From: Theobroma cacao
Lineage: Eukaryota > Streptophyta > Magnoliopsida > Malvales > Malvaceae
DNA length: 64,000 nucleotides
Direction: 5' to 3'
Assembly: GCF_000208745.1 (NCBI RefSeq)
Contig: NC_030851.1
Location: 15,869,387 to 15,933,386, forward strand
Below, piece by piece: positions 23,520 through 36,660 of this stretch (position 1 is its first letter; the number at the start of each line of letters is the position of its first letter). The notes under the pieces are model-generated. The model was not told the origin of the DNA. It did no database searches and saw only the letters and a program-made list of their open reading frames with translations. The position numbers and the translations under genes were made by a program.

Positions 23520-25031
23520 GATGCACTCATTAAGGGGGAGTTTTGAATATCTTGTTTAATGACAAAAAGAAAGAGAAGGAAAACTAAGTTAAATTGAGTG
23601 TGATAGGTTTTCATGTTTAATTTATTTGTGTGATGCTTAGTTATGGTTTTGTTGAATATTATGTGCTAGTTGCTTTCTACTGTGGATATTGTTATCTTGT
23701 TTAACTATTATAGATATTATAAAAAAATTTTTGAAAATCTTTAAAGAAAACTAGATACATTGACTAAGTGGGAGCACCTCATTATGCATAAAGATTTGAA
23801 GCATTCAATATTGCATTCTTAATCTTGGAATGTTTTGTCATCATAAAAAATAAGAGATAGAGAATGTTGACTCTATATGTTTTTGATGATAGCAAAATAT
23901 TCCCATTCATTTGTGTCTAATGGCTTTACTTGAGTGTGCAAGAAAATCAATGTATGAAATTAATAAATCAATCTTTCAAAGTATATATCAAAAGAAAAAG
24001 GGAGATAAAAATAATAAGACATGACTGCTTAACAAGGAGGAAGCTCATTAGTTGAATAAGGAAGAATGTTGGCTGGCCAAGATTCAAATTGGAGAAATCG
24101 CGGGCTGAAGAATATTGAGAAACAGAACCAACTTAGTCAACCAAGAAATGGGCTAGTCGACTAAGTGCTTACTGCCAGAATTGCCAAAGACAGGGAGCAG
24201 AAAACAGAGACGACTTAGTCGACTAAGATATCAGTTAGTTGACTAAGAGCATTTTGTCTAAAAATTTAAATTGAGTAGAAAATGACAAAATAACAGCTAG
24301 AAATGGTTAGTTTTTGTCTCTAACGGCCAGAATTGATTTTGCAAGTATTTAAAGCCTCTCTAATAGTCAAAAACAATAGAGATAAGTTATCCAAAGTGAT
24401 TTTAAGCTTAGAAGACCAAAAACCTTCTCTTTGCACTTGTATTTCACTCCAATCTTTGTAATAAAGTTCAACACTTCATCTTGTACCATCTAGATCAAGT
24501 AAGTGATCATAGGCACTTCTTTATTTCTTCTCTTCTTGTACACTTAGAGTGAGCAAGTCACTCTAAGGGATTTATTCAAGCTTGGATTCCTTGATTGAAT
24601 GTAAAGGTTCCAACTTAGCCTAGAAAAGTTGGTTGTTGGGTTTTGGTTGATCCCGGTAAAAACCATTGTTGTAGGTTGTGGTTGAGCCTTTGAAAAATAA
24701 CTTTGGGTTTTGGTTGATCCCGTGAAAAACCATTGCTAAAGGTTGTGGCTAAGCCTACGAAAAGCCATTGTAAAAGCTTGGTGAAAGCTTGTGAATTCCA
24801 CTGTTTTTAGTGATTTGGTTTGGAAAATCCTTAGTTGAACAATCAAGGTAGTGGATGTAGGTCTTGGATCAAACCACTATAAATATTTGTGTATTGCCTC
24901 CACTGCTTTAGTTTTCCACTCATCTTTAAATTTATTGTTCATCTTGTATTTGTCCCCATTTAAGAGGCAACTTTAGTGAGAGCCAAAAAGTGTTATTCAC
25001 CCCCCTTTTAGCACATATTATTAGGACAACA
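23520..25031 (+). mobile_element. Copia 3' end: internal tail and 3' LTR
   Basis: 'aagggggagttttgaatatc' near 23533 and 'ttttgtcatcataaaaaataa' before 23875 are typical of the 3' internal region and polypurine tract of SIRE/Maximus-like copia elements. The LTR starts TGTTGACTCTATATG at 23875, reads 'tttttgatgatagcaaa', and ends TTAGGACAACA at 25031 (about 1.16 kb). The polyprotein and 5' LTR are absent. The 5-bp flanks do not match, so this is a truncated copy. It carries the palindrome CTTAGTCGACTAAG and decayed forms of it near 24140-24250. Confidence 0.65.
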
Positions 25032-25588
25032 TATATACATAAAAAAAGCCTCATCTCATGCATGAAAAAAAAAAATTTTCTCATATTCAATTAAAAAAAT
25101 TCACACAGGGGGCAACAAGTAAGAGAAATTTAATTCTTTTGAAAAATAAAAAAATCAAACAAGAAATTAAAAGAAGAAGAAAAACTCACTTGTTTGAAAA
25201 GATTCGCAAAAGAACCGACTTTAATCTGAATTTTGTTTTGCTTAGAATCTGAATAAAGAAAATTGTTCATAGTAGCTTTATATTTATAAAGCACATAGAA
25301 TCAAAGTTTTTTATGTAAAAGATTAACTTTCTTTTTACAATTTGTATCTTGAAAATAATATTCTATGAAAATATATTGTTATATAATCAATCAAACATTA
25401 CACTAGATAGTAATATGTTATTACCTAAAGCATTACTGCTTAAGGTGTTACTATCCAAAACAGTACTACTTGAGATGTTACTGCCTGAGATGTTATAGTA
25501 CAATACGTTACAGTACAAAATAAAACTTTTTCCTAAAGCAATGCATTAGAATTATTTTTAAGTAAGAATTTTTAGGTAGGGGGCAAAA
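25032..25588. other. Internal tail of the next LTR element, no gene
   Basis: AT-rich. 25420-25530 has a loose repeat of 'ttactgcctgagatgtta' type. A polypurine tract (TAGGTAGGGGGCAAAA, 25573-25588) stands directly before the LTR start. Confidence 0.45.
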
Positions 25589-26580
25589 TGTAGATACTTA
25601 ATTTTGGTTAATACCTATTCTCTAAAGAATTATGTTACAACATAATATTGTATAGAGAACAACTAAAACAAGTGAAGTGCTACTTCACGCGAAACAGCTA
25701 AAACAAGTGAAGCACTACTTCACGTAGAACAACTAGAACTAGAACAAGTGAAGCACTACTTCTCGCAGAGCAACTAGAATAAGTAGAGCACTACTCCATA
25801 TGGAACAACTAATACAAGTAGAATAGCTACTTTGTAGAGAATAACCACTTCACTTGGATGACAATGAAAGCAACTCGAAATAAGTGACAGGGTTTTTGGG
25901 TTACTTTTATCTTAGGATGTTTCGGACAGTTTGGCTTGGTGGCTCAGATATTGAGGTAATTAAGAGGTCTTTTTCTTAATCTTTTTCTGAAGTACAAGTG
26001 TTTCACCCTCTTACCTTATTTTTGTATACCTGTTTGCATACACTTTCTTTTCTTGTACCTATTCATGTGCAGCTTCTTTTCTTGTACCTTTTCATGTGTA
26101 CATCTTTTCTATTACCTTCTACTCGAGAAAAAATCTTATTACATCCAATTACAGTAACGGTTACTCACATTAATGTTCTTCATAATAATGTCATTTATTA
26201 GGAGCATTAAATCCTATTCTTGAGTAACCACCACTTTTAGCACTATATATAGAGCTTCACAATTCATTTAGAGAGGCTTTCCCCCGCGGAGCTAACACAT
26301 TCTCTTCTAAAGAGCTCCTCTATCTAAATTCTCTTTCCAATTCTCTTCTACTCTCTAATTCTCTTCTTATTGTCTTTCACTTGCCATGACACTCAGTACT
26401 TCAAGAACCGCTCCAATCTTCCTCTTTGCCGCCTCTAGCACATCCTTTTATTTGTTTGTAACACTTCCTCTCTTTATCACAAGAACCCTTTTTACAAGTT
26501 CAAATTCATAAACTTTGTTTCATGGGAAATAAGGTACAGTATTAGGGGTGGATTTTATCGACGAAAGAAGAAATTGGTCA
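25589..26580 (+). mobile_element. 3' LTR of another retroelement, with U3 repeats and TATA box
   Basis: It starts TGTAGATACTTAATTTTGG right after a polypurine tract, the arrangement of a 3' LTR. U3 carries five short repeats (25656-25840). A TATA box (ACTATATATAGAG, 26242-26254) is followed by a CT-rich leader (26300-26480), as expected for R/U5. The right end was not fixed and lies near 26580. The body of the element is missing. Confidence 0.6.
25656..25840. repeat. Five U3 repeats of 33-41 bp with palindromic core
   Basis: Units begin near 25656, 25693, 25726, 25767 and 25803. Each has AACAACTA..., then ACAAGTGAAGCACTACTTCAC or a decayed version. GTGAAG and CTTCAC form a 6-bp inverted repeat in the better units. 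A partial sixth unit reads ACCACTTCACT at 25844. Confidence 0.8.
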
Positions 26581-28020
26581 AAACTATCCAATTTTCTTGT
26601 AGTGTGGTGGACTAGTGTTTTTTTAATTTAGGGCCAGGAAAATATGAAGCCCTAATCTTTGGGTTAAGCCAGGCTTGAGCAAGGACATGTCATTCCTAGT
26701 GATAATCCATTTATAGGATTGTTTAATCATCCAAGTGACAGCCCAGTGAGAGCCGTTTCTAAACTTATAATAAACGGTATTTACTGAAGCTATTAGAAAA
26801 TCGCAATAATTTGCAGGTATGTCCAATCAAAAGAAACTTCTTTTTTTCCCAAACAAGAATTGTTCTATCAAATGTATTAAAAAGAGTAAGAGAACCAATG
26901 TTTAAGATATATATATCCGAGTTCATCCACTCCCCAGCTTAATTAGAATTCTTCTTTGTTTGACGTATTTCCATTGAAAGCAGACAAGAACAGAGTAGAA
27001 TCAAATGCTATTACCAAACAACAAAACATGACAAACATAAAAAGACAGCAAAACTAGGACGAGTGCAGTGGGAATTGAGACAATTGCTGATGTTGTGGCA
27101 TATTCTTTATTCTTTATCAACATTATCTGACTGTGATACACCATCATATCTCAAGATGCCAGACAAGGGCGACGGTTTATTCCTAAAAAGAAAGAAAAAA
27201 GAAATTCGGAACAATATTGCCGAACAGAAGAAACTTGTCATATATAACTCGTAAAGAATAAAGACTAACGAACGCATCAATGAGCCAAACTCTTTCGGTT
27301 AGGAAAAATGCCTAAATCTAAATGGGCTAGCCATTGCTTAAAATCGAATGTTCCATTCTTTTTTCTTAGACGCGGAAAATATTTTTAAAGAAATTCTGCT
27401 GTTGCCTCTTGGCATTGGAAGATGTGCTTCGTTCAAACTGATTTTTGGCGATGCTAAGGTGATACGAGTCATTGGTCAAAAGTTTTAACAGGGTCAAATA
27501 AACCAATTCAAATTTGGGTTAGGAATTTTCCATGAAGTTCAAAGTTTAATTTGCTTTACAAAAAATCTGTAGAAAAAGCTATCGATTGAGACTCTCTTAA
27601 GTATGTAACATATCACAGACCTGGAAAAGCAAAAGAGGCCCCCGTATCTTTCAGGGGGGGTGCGGAAGTATCCAGGGCAAGTTCTGAGCAGACCACATCT
27701 TCAACGCGGTTTAAAGCACAGTAGAATAGGTGAGGAGAAGGAATATATCCACTATCCAGTCCCTACTCATAGATATGCTCTGTTCTCTGATGGACGGCGT
27801 GGGCCAGCCATGGGTTTGATGTTCATCTAAAAGCCACTCTGCTTAATTCACTCAAGCCTCCCTAATTAGTTTTTTTGTCGTCCATTATTGGTTCACATAG
27901 AATTACTCACTACATCTAGATTCTAGAGAGAGACTTGCTGCATAAATTAAAAGTTTGTCAGGGGTAAACTTGCCATTTGGACGATTATGCATTAATGGGA
28001 TCATTGAAAGGCACAACCCT
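26581..28020. other. Intergenic host-like DNA upstream of the small gene
   Basis: Less repetitive than the flanks. No frame with a recognisable domain, and no tRNA cloverleaf noticed. A G-run (27654-27660) and C-run interrupt otherwise mixed sequence. Confidence 0.45.
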
Positions 28021-28032
28021 GTATATATAGAG
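28021..28032 (+). promoter_or_regulatory. TATA box of the small host gene
   Basis: GTATATATAGAGG lies ~105 bp before the ATG at 28135. With initiation ~30 bp downstream this leaves a leader of about 75-80 bases, CT-rich and without another ATG in good context except 28051. Confidence 0.55.
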
Positions 28033-28134
28033 GAGAGTTTGGCTATCATCATGAAGAAACCAACCAAACATCTCTTCTCATCTTCTCTACTAAAGAGTTT
28101 AATTAGTAGCCTTAGTTATTTTTAAATAACCCAA

Positions 28135-28587
28135 ATGGAGGCAACTCAGAAGAAGGGGCTCTTCAAAGGCAAGGTAGCCAAGTGTTTCTCTCGAGTCACC
28201 AAGCGGACTTCTCATCCTCAGCAAAGCAGAAGCGGAAGCAGCAAGGTGGGTCCCTGCCCCACCCCGCCATCAATCGAAAACGGAAACGGTTTTCTCACAG
28301 GCCGCAACTTGGGCAACTATTCGTCAATTCCAAAGGTGTCCACCTATTCCTATGCTAGCTCCAAGCAGCCAACTAGTTTCCATGAACAGAAGAATGTTGC
28401 AAATCCAATTCCATCATCAACGCAAAAGGTGTCTCATGCTAGCTTTATGCCTACTAAATATAGTTTCTACGACCAGAATGGCTATGCTAATGACACTTGG
28501 GGTCATGGCGACGAAAACGTCGACTTCAAGGCCACAAGCTATATTTCCAATGTCCAAGAACGTTTTGAGCTTGATAGATCTAGTTGA
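28135..28587 (+). CDS. Small plant protein of unknown function (150 aa)
   Basis: An uninterrupted 150-codon frame with a TATA box and short leader upstream and a codon composition unlike the AT-rich surroundings. The N-terminus is basic (GLFKGKVAKCFSRVTKR), the middle is Ser/Pro/Asn-rich and probably disordered (SIENGNGF, YSYASSKQPTSFHEQ), and the C-terminus has DENVDFKATSYISNVQERFELD. That tail has the spacing VD-KA--YI---ERF-L seen in small plant proteins with a DUF761-like ending; the resemblance is from memory and weak. No signal peptide or membrane segment is visible. The start is chosen as the first ATG after the leader, in the context CAAATGGAG. It is single-exon as read. This is the only convincing host gene in the window. 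Confidence 0.75.
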   Translation: MEATQKKGLFKGKVAKCFSRVTKRTSHPQQSRSGSSKVGPCPTPPSIENGNGFLTGRNLGNYSSIPKVSTYSYASSKQPTSFHEQKNVANPIPSSTQKVSHASFMPTKYSFYDQNGYANDTWGHGDENVDFKATSYISNVQERFELDRSS

Positions 28588-31500
28588 CTCCACTGGTACA
28601 CGTACCAGGAAATGTACTAGAGAATAGAGAATTCCGGTGATTACCATCTAGTAGGTTCAGCTACTTATAAAGAAGGATTAGTAATTCTAGTAGTAAATAG
28701 ACCTTTTGAATTTTGACCCATCCTGAATGTATATCAGTGTACTAGTTTCTATATGTCAAGACTTGGAACTTGTCTTAGTTAATTAATTAGTACTATATAT
28801 AATAGATCTCGTGCCATTTTTCTTATGTTAATCACAGTTCAGTTATGTTGTTTCACAAGCGTTTTAGCACATTGTTGTTGATTTGCTTGATCAGGTAGGC
28901 TTCTTCATACCAACCAAAGAAAAGGAGTAAGAATGCTCGGGTCTAGCTAGTTATGAATCATGCTTTACAGTTTACAATTCAAGATCTCGCATATCCAAAT
29001 TCCAATAACAAGAGCTAAAAAACACAACCCACTTGCTTTCGTCCTCTATGGTTTTCAATTCATTCCTTGAGACAAAGGTAGCATCAACTTCTTTTCATTG
29101 TATGGAGACTTGAGTATATCTATGCTAATATGAGGTAATATTTTTTGTCACTTGGAATATGTTCTGCCGTACACGACACCCAATTTGAAGAATATGACCA
29201 ATCAAACTGTTTGGAAACCTACCATTCATTCATCAAAAGAAGAAAAATTAGCTAATTGCCTTGATTTCACCTTAAACATATTTATAATAACGAAATTCGC
29301 CTACCATAAAGTTGCTCATTCCATTACTCAGCTTTACATCTTTTTACAAATTTGCAGCAATTCCTTATTTCGCTTGATAAAAGAACAAATTTGGAGTGTG
29401 AATAAGATATAAATATTTAATTAAAAGGAATTTAAATTCAATTCTAAACTTTCAAGTACAAAACATGATATCTAAGGAAAACAAATGATTGTTATGTTCT
29501 TATTGAATCGAATTTGAAAGCAATCAAGGAAACCCAATTTGATTGGACTTGAGATTTTCTAAAAATCCGTTTGCACTATACTGATTGTAATCCACTGGGT
29601 GGCGTGTAGACCCAAGAAAGAGACGTGAAAGTAGAGCTCTACGGCGTAGGGTCGTAGGGTTGGTGCAAAGGGGATAGAATCATATAAGGTAAGATATAGT
29701 GGCAGGGCAGAACTCGAGTGGCTGTGATGTGAACCCGCAAGGCGCACTTTAACAAACGGGCTGCGAGGCAGCCTATGCTCCCTCGGTTAGGCAGGAATTC
29801 CATTAATAATAATCAACTCAAGAAAACGAGCGATGAATTTCTAGCATTCTTGTTGGTTGTACCTCTTTGTCTTCCTTCTTTTTCCCTCAGCTGGTTTGTA
29901 TATGAAGAAGGCCTCATAAATTTGCATATCAGAGTGGGCCTGGCCCGTAAGCATAGAAGGTTTAATACTGTGCATTTTAGATTATCCCATGGTCAAACAA
30001 AGTAACATATATATTAAATAAAAAAGAATTGAAAGGAACGTAAGAAAACTGAGACAAACTGTGAAATACGTGGTGTACAATTATTTCATTCGTATATGGA
30101 ATGTGACCGCCTGCTGTTTTTTTTTCTCTCAATACTCCCAACTATGTATAGGGAGAATGGATATGCCGTGCTTATAATGGAGTTGACAGACACAGATGGC
30201 TCCCACGTGATTTGCTTCTGGCTTTGCCATCTAATTAGTGTTTCACACCCAGCACTGTTCAGTCTTCACCCTTTCTGTACGTTAACTCAGGGTTTTTTAT
30301 TTTTGGCAGAAAAAGAAAGAAAAAAAATAGACATAACGCAGTGAAATATACAAGATATTTAACAAAGACTTGCTTGGCAGAATTCCATTGCCATTGCCAT
30401 CCCTTATCCTGCATCAGCAATTCCTGTGATGTGTGATGGTTGAACACCAATTTTAGTAAACCATCCGCTATATCATTTGTTTTCTTTGGGAGTGTACTGA
30501 ATTTCCCAATTTTTAACATTCCTCAATCTCCACGGAGAAGATTAGGAGCTTGAAACTCAATTAACTGCAATATTTAAAAAATCGCTTGCAGTGTGAATTT
30601 TATGTTAACTCAATTAATTCACCATGGATGTTCATATCATATCAATGAGATTGCGTCCTGTATCTGCCAATTTTACACATCTCATTAATTGCAAGATGAT
30701 TTAATTGTCTTTTTTTTCCTTAATGGAAATGCCAAAATAGTCTAAATTGTTTTGAATAAAGACAATTTTCTTTACACCCCTCGTTGAACTACTTTGCGTT
30801 GTTATGTTTTTTTAGGCTAAATATCATACTAAATTTTTTTAAAATGGACAAAGGAATTTTGTAATTTTTACGCCATTAAATTTAATATGTGAGATACAAT
30901 TAACTTTTACACAATAAAATAATTCAGTAATAACTAACTAAAATTGAAGTGGTGCATAGCGAATTTGTATAGACAGATTGAGGAGAGGGTTAACATGAAG
31001 GAAAAAAGTTATTGAGATGTAATATGTTACTTGGTAACAAAGCTTCTTTTAGAAGGGCTTCAGTTTTGGGATTAATTATTCACAAGAATGATGCGGACAG
31101 GTGGATAACATGATTCCCTAAGGTTTTATCAAATCATGTATTCACGAATTCATCCTAGCTAGAGCCAGATTGTTTAACCTTAAAGAGATGAAAATAAGAT
31201 GTCCAAAATTGGTCCATGTAGAGTTAACAACCTCTCCATCTTATCCTTACGGATGATAATCCGAGGTCTTGCCCTTAAAAAAGGGTAATCAACAAATCAG
31301 GCAATCCGGATTACAAGCTTCTTTTTAAAGCACATATAAAACAGAAGTTGGAGCCCCTCTTGCTTTGCTAGTTACGTCTCTGGGTTGCAAAGAATCATGC
31401 TCTTAAGGTCCAAGCAGAAGCAGGTTCTCAGCAAGGGTAACGGGTGGACCCTTTTTTAAGCTTTAATTGTGATGGATTATCATTTTAGCACTAACTGAAA

Positions 31501-32380
31501 TGAAGTTAATTCATGGGCAGATATGAAAAAGGGGAGAAGAAGTGGATGAAAATGATGCAGCCAATGAAAGGAGGCGAACGTGATGTATGCGCACAGACAC
31601 AGCTAGCTCTACATTAAATTTGGAATGTGTGTCATTGTTCCTATTCTGCTTTCTTGCCCATGTGCGGTGGTTGACAAAATTTGTCTAAAAGTAAGCATGC
31701 ATTATTGATAAACAAAGAAAACAAAAAATTTTACTTGCAGCAAACAGCGCTTTCAAGTCCATGGATGATGGATCATATATTCACTTCCCGGGGCTCTGCT
31801 TCCAAACCTGCTTTTGAAAGCTTGCTTTCTATTTTTAGTAGCAGCAGCTAAGGACACAGTTGGTTTATATGCATAATAATAATGGCTGGAATATAACACT
31901 GATGACTGTCATACTACTTTATTTTATCCGTCAAAGTAAAATTCCATGCTATCTTTCTCTACCACCACTTGTTCTACGGTCCAAAAGCTTTGAACGATAA
32001 TTGCCAACTCAACTACATCTTTACAATCGGTGCTAACAGCCACTCCTGGTAGTTGGGCATTAAGTCTTGGATTATTCAAGCCCTGGCCAGTCATCTTAAT
32101 TATTCACCTTTATTTGTCTTGAATATTTGCTGATATCATAATTCTTGACCCATGTGTTTAATGTTCAATGCTTAATTAAGTCTGAAATTATTAACTAATA
32201 CCATATAATGTGTTACCATTTCCACGAGCTTTTATCATGCATTTTCAATCTATTCTATCTGTTTATTTTTACCTTTTATACCAATAACTTAGAGCATAAT
32301 GTTAGAAACCCACCGACGTAACTTTCGCCAAAGATGGAAGTATAACTATGGGAAAAAACATTGTTGGCGGGTACGGTAAA
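28588..32380. other. 3' flank and intergenic host-like DNA
   Basis: No coding feature could be supported. Short frames at 29152, 29775, 30096 and 30259-30519 have no domain and overlap one another. The 3' end of the gene's transcript should lie in 28600-28800, but I could not pick one polyadenylation signal. Confidence 0.4.
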
Positions 32381-32924
32381 TTTGTCATCCAAATTGCATC
32401 GTACGTACATATCTCTGATTACTTATATGACGATATTCATAATGTTTAAAGATGTCCAAATTCAATTGTAATGTATGATGACACCCATGATGATCAGGAT
32501 GACCCAAATACAAGGCAGACCAAAAATGGCTGTTTCTTTTGCCAACAGGGGGTTTACCACTAGCACCGCCCACAACCAAAGAGGAGTGTAAAAATGGTGC
32601 ACTAAGAAGAAAAGAAATGTGATGGTCCTGCAAAAGACAACCAGGCAAACAAAGAAAAGGGGGGCCAGCTCAAGCTGCCTCCTGCTAGCTGCTGCTGATA
32701 GGACCTGCCCTTGTGGAGATAACCCCACTAGACGTGACTTCCTTAAAGACAAGTACCCAAAAATGGAATAAGGTCCACGTGTCATTATGATTGACGTTGA
32801 TGGTGTCTGCCTTCAAATGGAATGAAATCGGACATTGGCTATTGTACCTTGGGGTGGCCCCTTGGCCTTTATCATTTACTTTCGGCCATTGTATTTCCAC
32901 CAAAGTCTTCCCAAAGAAATCAAA

Positions 32925-32955
<31 letters not shown>

Positions 32956-32992
32956 TAAACATGTAATTTATTTAATTATTCNACTAAATTTA

Positions 32993-33023
<31 letters not shown>

Positions 33024-34934
33024 CATGTAAATTTTATTTTAATTATTCAAACCCAAAAATAATTTATATTCGAAAGAATTCGAATTTAGAATAATGCAAT
33101 TTACCTCCTACCTCCAATCAGAATTCCAAGTAGTTGGAACTTCAACAGAGCATGACATCACAATTTCCTTACATGCTAGTGATGGGGTGGGGTGTGCCAA
33201 TCTTTTCTAGTTTGGGTTTGGGCATTTTCTTATTAAAAAGAAAATTCTTTTAAGCTTGGATGTTATCCTTAAAAGTTTCCACGATAAAACGTTATCCACT
33301 TTGATTCCTTGGATTTTTAACCTATACATAAAATAAAATCCCTTCACAAACTCTCAATTCTAAATCCACACGTGATAAAACTCCTGTCTCAAATCGAGAT
33401 TCAAGAAAAGCCACTAGTCACATGTGGCAGTTCGATTAAAGCCATGTCCAGACTCTAGACTCTAGAGGCATTGCATTGGTCCCTTTCCAATGGTACCATA
33501 TCTCCGTTGGACTTGTACTGAGGGAAGAAAGGGAAAAGAAGAAGAAGAGGGGCAAAGGCAGTTGATTGTGAGGTCAGCTAATGGAATAGATGCACCAAAA
33601 CCAGGCACATGACGGATCGACAGTTACAAAGTGGAAACTCATAGAATTACAATTCCATGCGACAAGTCCGAACGTGAAAAAGGGGTTAAACTGTGAGCAG
33701 ACCTTTTCTTTCCTCGAAGACAAACCCCTAACCTCACAGCAACTTCGGGTTAATATATATGGATAAAAATCACACTGAATTTGCTTTTCGCAGATTGACC
33801 AACTCTAAGGCCATCTGTCCAGTGGAGAGTGGGCCCCCCCGTGATTGATGATTGAAGGGCGGGGGTGCAAATGAAGTCACAGAGATGGTTAGCTATCGCA
33901 ATCAAATGGGGAAGCTCAACTGTGCAGTTTTACGTTTACCCAATTACAACAGTAGTACTGTACCTCGTCCGGTTTGTAAGGATTACTGTGCTTTTCTTTT
34001 CAACTCTCCAACACACATGACATGAGGGGCAGGCACATGCTAAGTGGACATGATCATGTATTACATTAAATTTCTACCAAACAAATCTAAGCATATATAA
34101 ATATTTCCCATATCAATGAATTAAGTACCTTACCTATAACTTTGTCCAACATAATTAGTACTATAACATACGGAAAATGTGAGAGATTAAGCAAAAACAT
34201 TATATATTAACAGAAAAGAAATACCAATGATCTTTGGAGAAATAATTTACACTTTGTAATAGAGACGTTTGGCCAGATATTTTTTCTTCTATTCATTGTA
34301 TATCTTAAAGTAGGTACATATTATTCACTCGACATTGACCCCATATTGACAGCGAGCTAAGCTCTTGTCAATTGGTCCACCTGCGTAGTCCTGTATAATT
34401 GGACCACGTTAGAATGCTCCAAACTTAGCTTTCAAGGAGGAACCTATGTGGCCTTCATTTTGTCCCTAAGCCATCGACGATTCGCCTGGCCTTGGGTTCT
34501 CATCAAGGTTTCTTCTTTTTCTTTCTTTCTTTTTAATTGTGGGTTTAAAATGTTGTTCTATAGAAGTGCAGCAAATCATGGATTAGATCAAGTTCCTGTA
34601 CAAGGTCAAAGTGTAGGTTTCAGGACCACTTTTTCCTCAAATTATCAGTCTTCTGGGAGCTTATAAGGAAGAGTGAGAGAGCACTTGGAAGATTCGAAAG
34701 CAAAGACTATATCTAATATATATTTACATAACTGCTCCACCCATTCTACTGCCCTGTAAACCCTAAACTAACTTCCTTCGACTCCCTATTACATCAAACA
34801 TGTTTCTTTTCCGTTTTAGCTTGGAGAAATTGTACGTTGCCTTAATATATTAGGTCGCAACTTACAATTAAAGCTGCTCCTGCTTTAGATTTGGATTGAG
34901 TTACATTTAATGAAACTATTTAGATATGAACTTT
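32381..34934. other. Intergenic host-like DNA with paired (TA)n tracts
   Basis: Two (TA)n runs (about 32929-32955 and 32992-33018) are each followed by 'ttaaacatgtaa.tt' and 'ttaattatt', so the microsatellite and its flank are duplicated. A single undetermined base is at 32982. Overlapping minus-strand frames at 32385-32903 show no domain and are not called. Short (CTTT)n at 34504-34535. Confidence 0.45.
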
Positions 34935-35603
34935 AACTACAATTATTAATTTAAGATTTCACTTTCGTCAAATTTTTCATTTCAAAACTCAATTTTTAAT
35001 TTTGTTCAAATTAAGCTATAACCTTTCCTATTTTATCCATTTAAAGAAAATCAAAGATAAAAAGTTAATAAATACAATTAATTGGACTAACAATTGTTAC
35101 ATAAAAGTAATTTTTACTGATATAGATTTTAATCCATTAATTATATCAATGATAGTTTACTAAAAAGCAGATGTGATGAACAAAAGTAGAAAATTACAGA
35201 TGTGATGCAAATAAAATTTGCTTGTTGGTTTTGTGAATGGTGTGTACAATTTGGACAAGCACACAAAGGTTGACATTTTATTTTGACAGGTTTCAAAGGA
35301 TTACAAAAGGATTTTCATTTGATAAATCAAAACAAGACTTTTGATTTATACGTTGTAGTGACCACGAAGGTATTGGCTTAATTTGGTAAAATCCAAAATT
35401 TCTTAAAAGAATGTTTTCATGTGTTTCATCTTATCTGTGTATTTTTTTACATTATATTATAATACATACATATATATATGTCAAATATTGAATTGACTTG
35501 AAATTTTACGTGTATTTAAGAATATAACTAAATTAATTTAAAACTTTAAATGCATTTCAAGTACGACTAATTAAATTGTGAAATCCAATGCTTGATTTGT
35601 TGA
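34935..35603. repeat. Flanking direct repeat, left copy
   Basis: About 665 bp closely matching 41381-42045 in the same orientation. Shared phrases include 'acatttttatt'-type AT text, 'tgcttgttggttttg', 'caagcacacaaaggttgaca' and 'ttggtaa.atccaaaatttc'. A short deletion near the end (cattt|gtgaaatcc) marks the right copy. The two copies bracket the LINE. Confidence 0.85.
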
Positions 35604-35821
35604 GTTCTACAATATCCTTCCACCATTGACCTGCACGATAACTTTTGCAATATCCAATTCTGTAGGTCAAGATTGAAGAAATTACCGTGGATTAGGCACT
35701 GATTGATCTGCAGCCATGCTGACCTGCTAGACACACAGTCTCGAATAGCATATAGTAACGATTCTTCTTAGTTCCCACAGCGAGGACATACAGTTGGGAT
35801 GTCCACTTTTCTTTTAGCTAA

Positions 35822-36082
35822 TCACGTAGAGGTAGGTAAAGAATCATGTAACAGCCTCCAAAGGAACAGTTTAATTTCCCTAGAACTGGTGAAACGCCAT
35901 ATGTTTTGCCAGTAGTTGGCTGTCGGGTGATGCCTATTTAGTTGTGAATCATAAGCCAATTTAATTGTGAAATCCCCATTACTGGTCAGAGTCCAAAATG
36001 GCATGTCTTCTTCATTGCTTAAAAGGTCCACCATCACCGCCTTGATCTTCAAGGAAATGTGCATAGCGAGGTTTCGCTGCAA
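35822..36082 (-). pseudogene. LINE ORF2 zf-RVT region
   Basis: The 86-codon frame reads DMPFWTLTSNGDFTIKLAYDS, NYWQNIWRFTSSREIKLFLWRLLHDSLPTST. This is the zinc-binding reverse-transcriptase-associated domain (zf-RVT) downstream of the polymerase in plant LINEs. The Cys-rich end lies beyond the stop, with traces down to ~35640. Confidence 0.75.
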
Positions 36083-36660
36083 TTGATCTATGTCCCACCT
36101 TCCATACTCCTCACAGTAACTTGCTACCGACAGACTTGTCTCGACCTCAGATAAATCCTTGGTAGCGTAATTTATAAGGGGACTGCAATTTAACCAGGCA
36201 TCTATCCAACAGCTAGTTTGATGGCCATTGATAACGTTCTTTCCCTACCCTTTCATTAGTACAGGTCTAGTTGTTAATATGCTCCTCAAAATATGGGAGT
36301 CTGTTGCTTTTGCTTGAATTGTCATAAAATCAAAGCTATTCAAGTATTTATTTTTTGGGACCTCCACCCACAAGCAATCTTTATTTTGCCATATATGCCA
36401 CCCAAGCTTTGCCAATAAAGCTAAATTAAACTTTCTGGTATTTCGTAACTGTAGTCCCCCTTCTTTTTTTGCACAAAGTTTCTCCCAACTAAGCGCATGG
36501 ATTTTCCTTTAGTTTCCTAAGTGTCCCCAAATGAAGTTTTTGTTAAGGCAGTCTATTTCCTAGACTATGGTTGCTGGCAAAAAGATTCTCTGCATGATGT
36601 ATGATGCCATAGAACTTGTAACTGATTGTACTAGTGCAGCTCTCCCTACCACTGAGAGAT

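Noticed and set aside
29560..29760. Possible tRNA or structured RNA in GC-richer stretch
   Set aside because: No cloverleaf, A/B box pair or terminator could be made out.
32385..32903. Overlapping minus-strand frames of 72-107 codons
   Set aside because: They overlap in different frames, with no domain and no conserved start; probably chance in GC-richer intergenic DNA.
32822..33094. Plus-strand frame with Tyr-Ile repeats
   Set aside because: Produced by two (TA)n tracts and an undetermined base.
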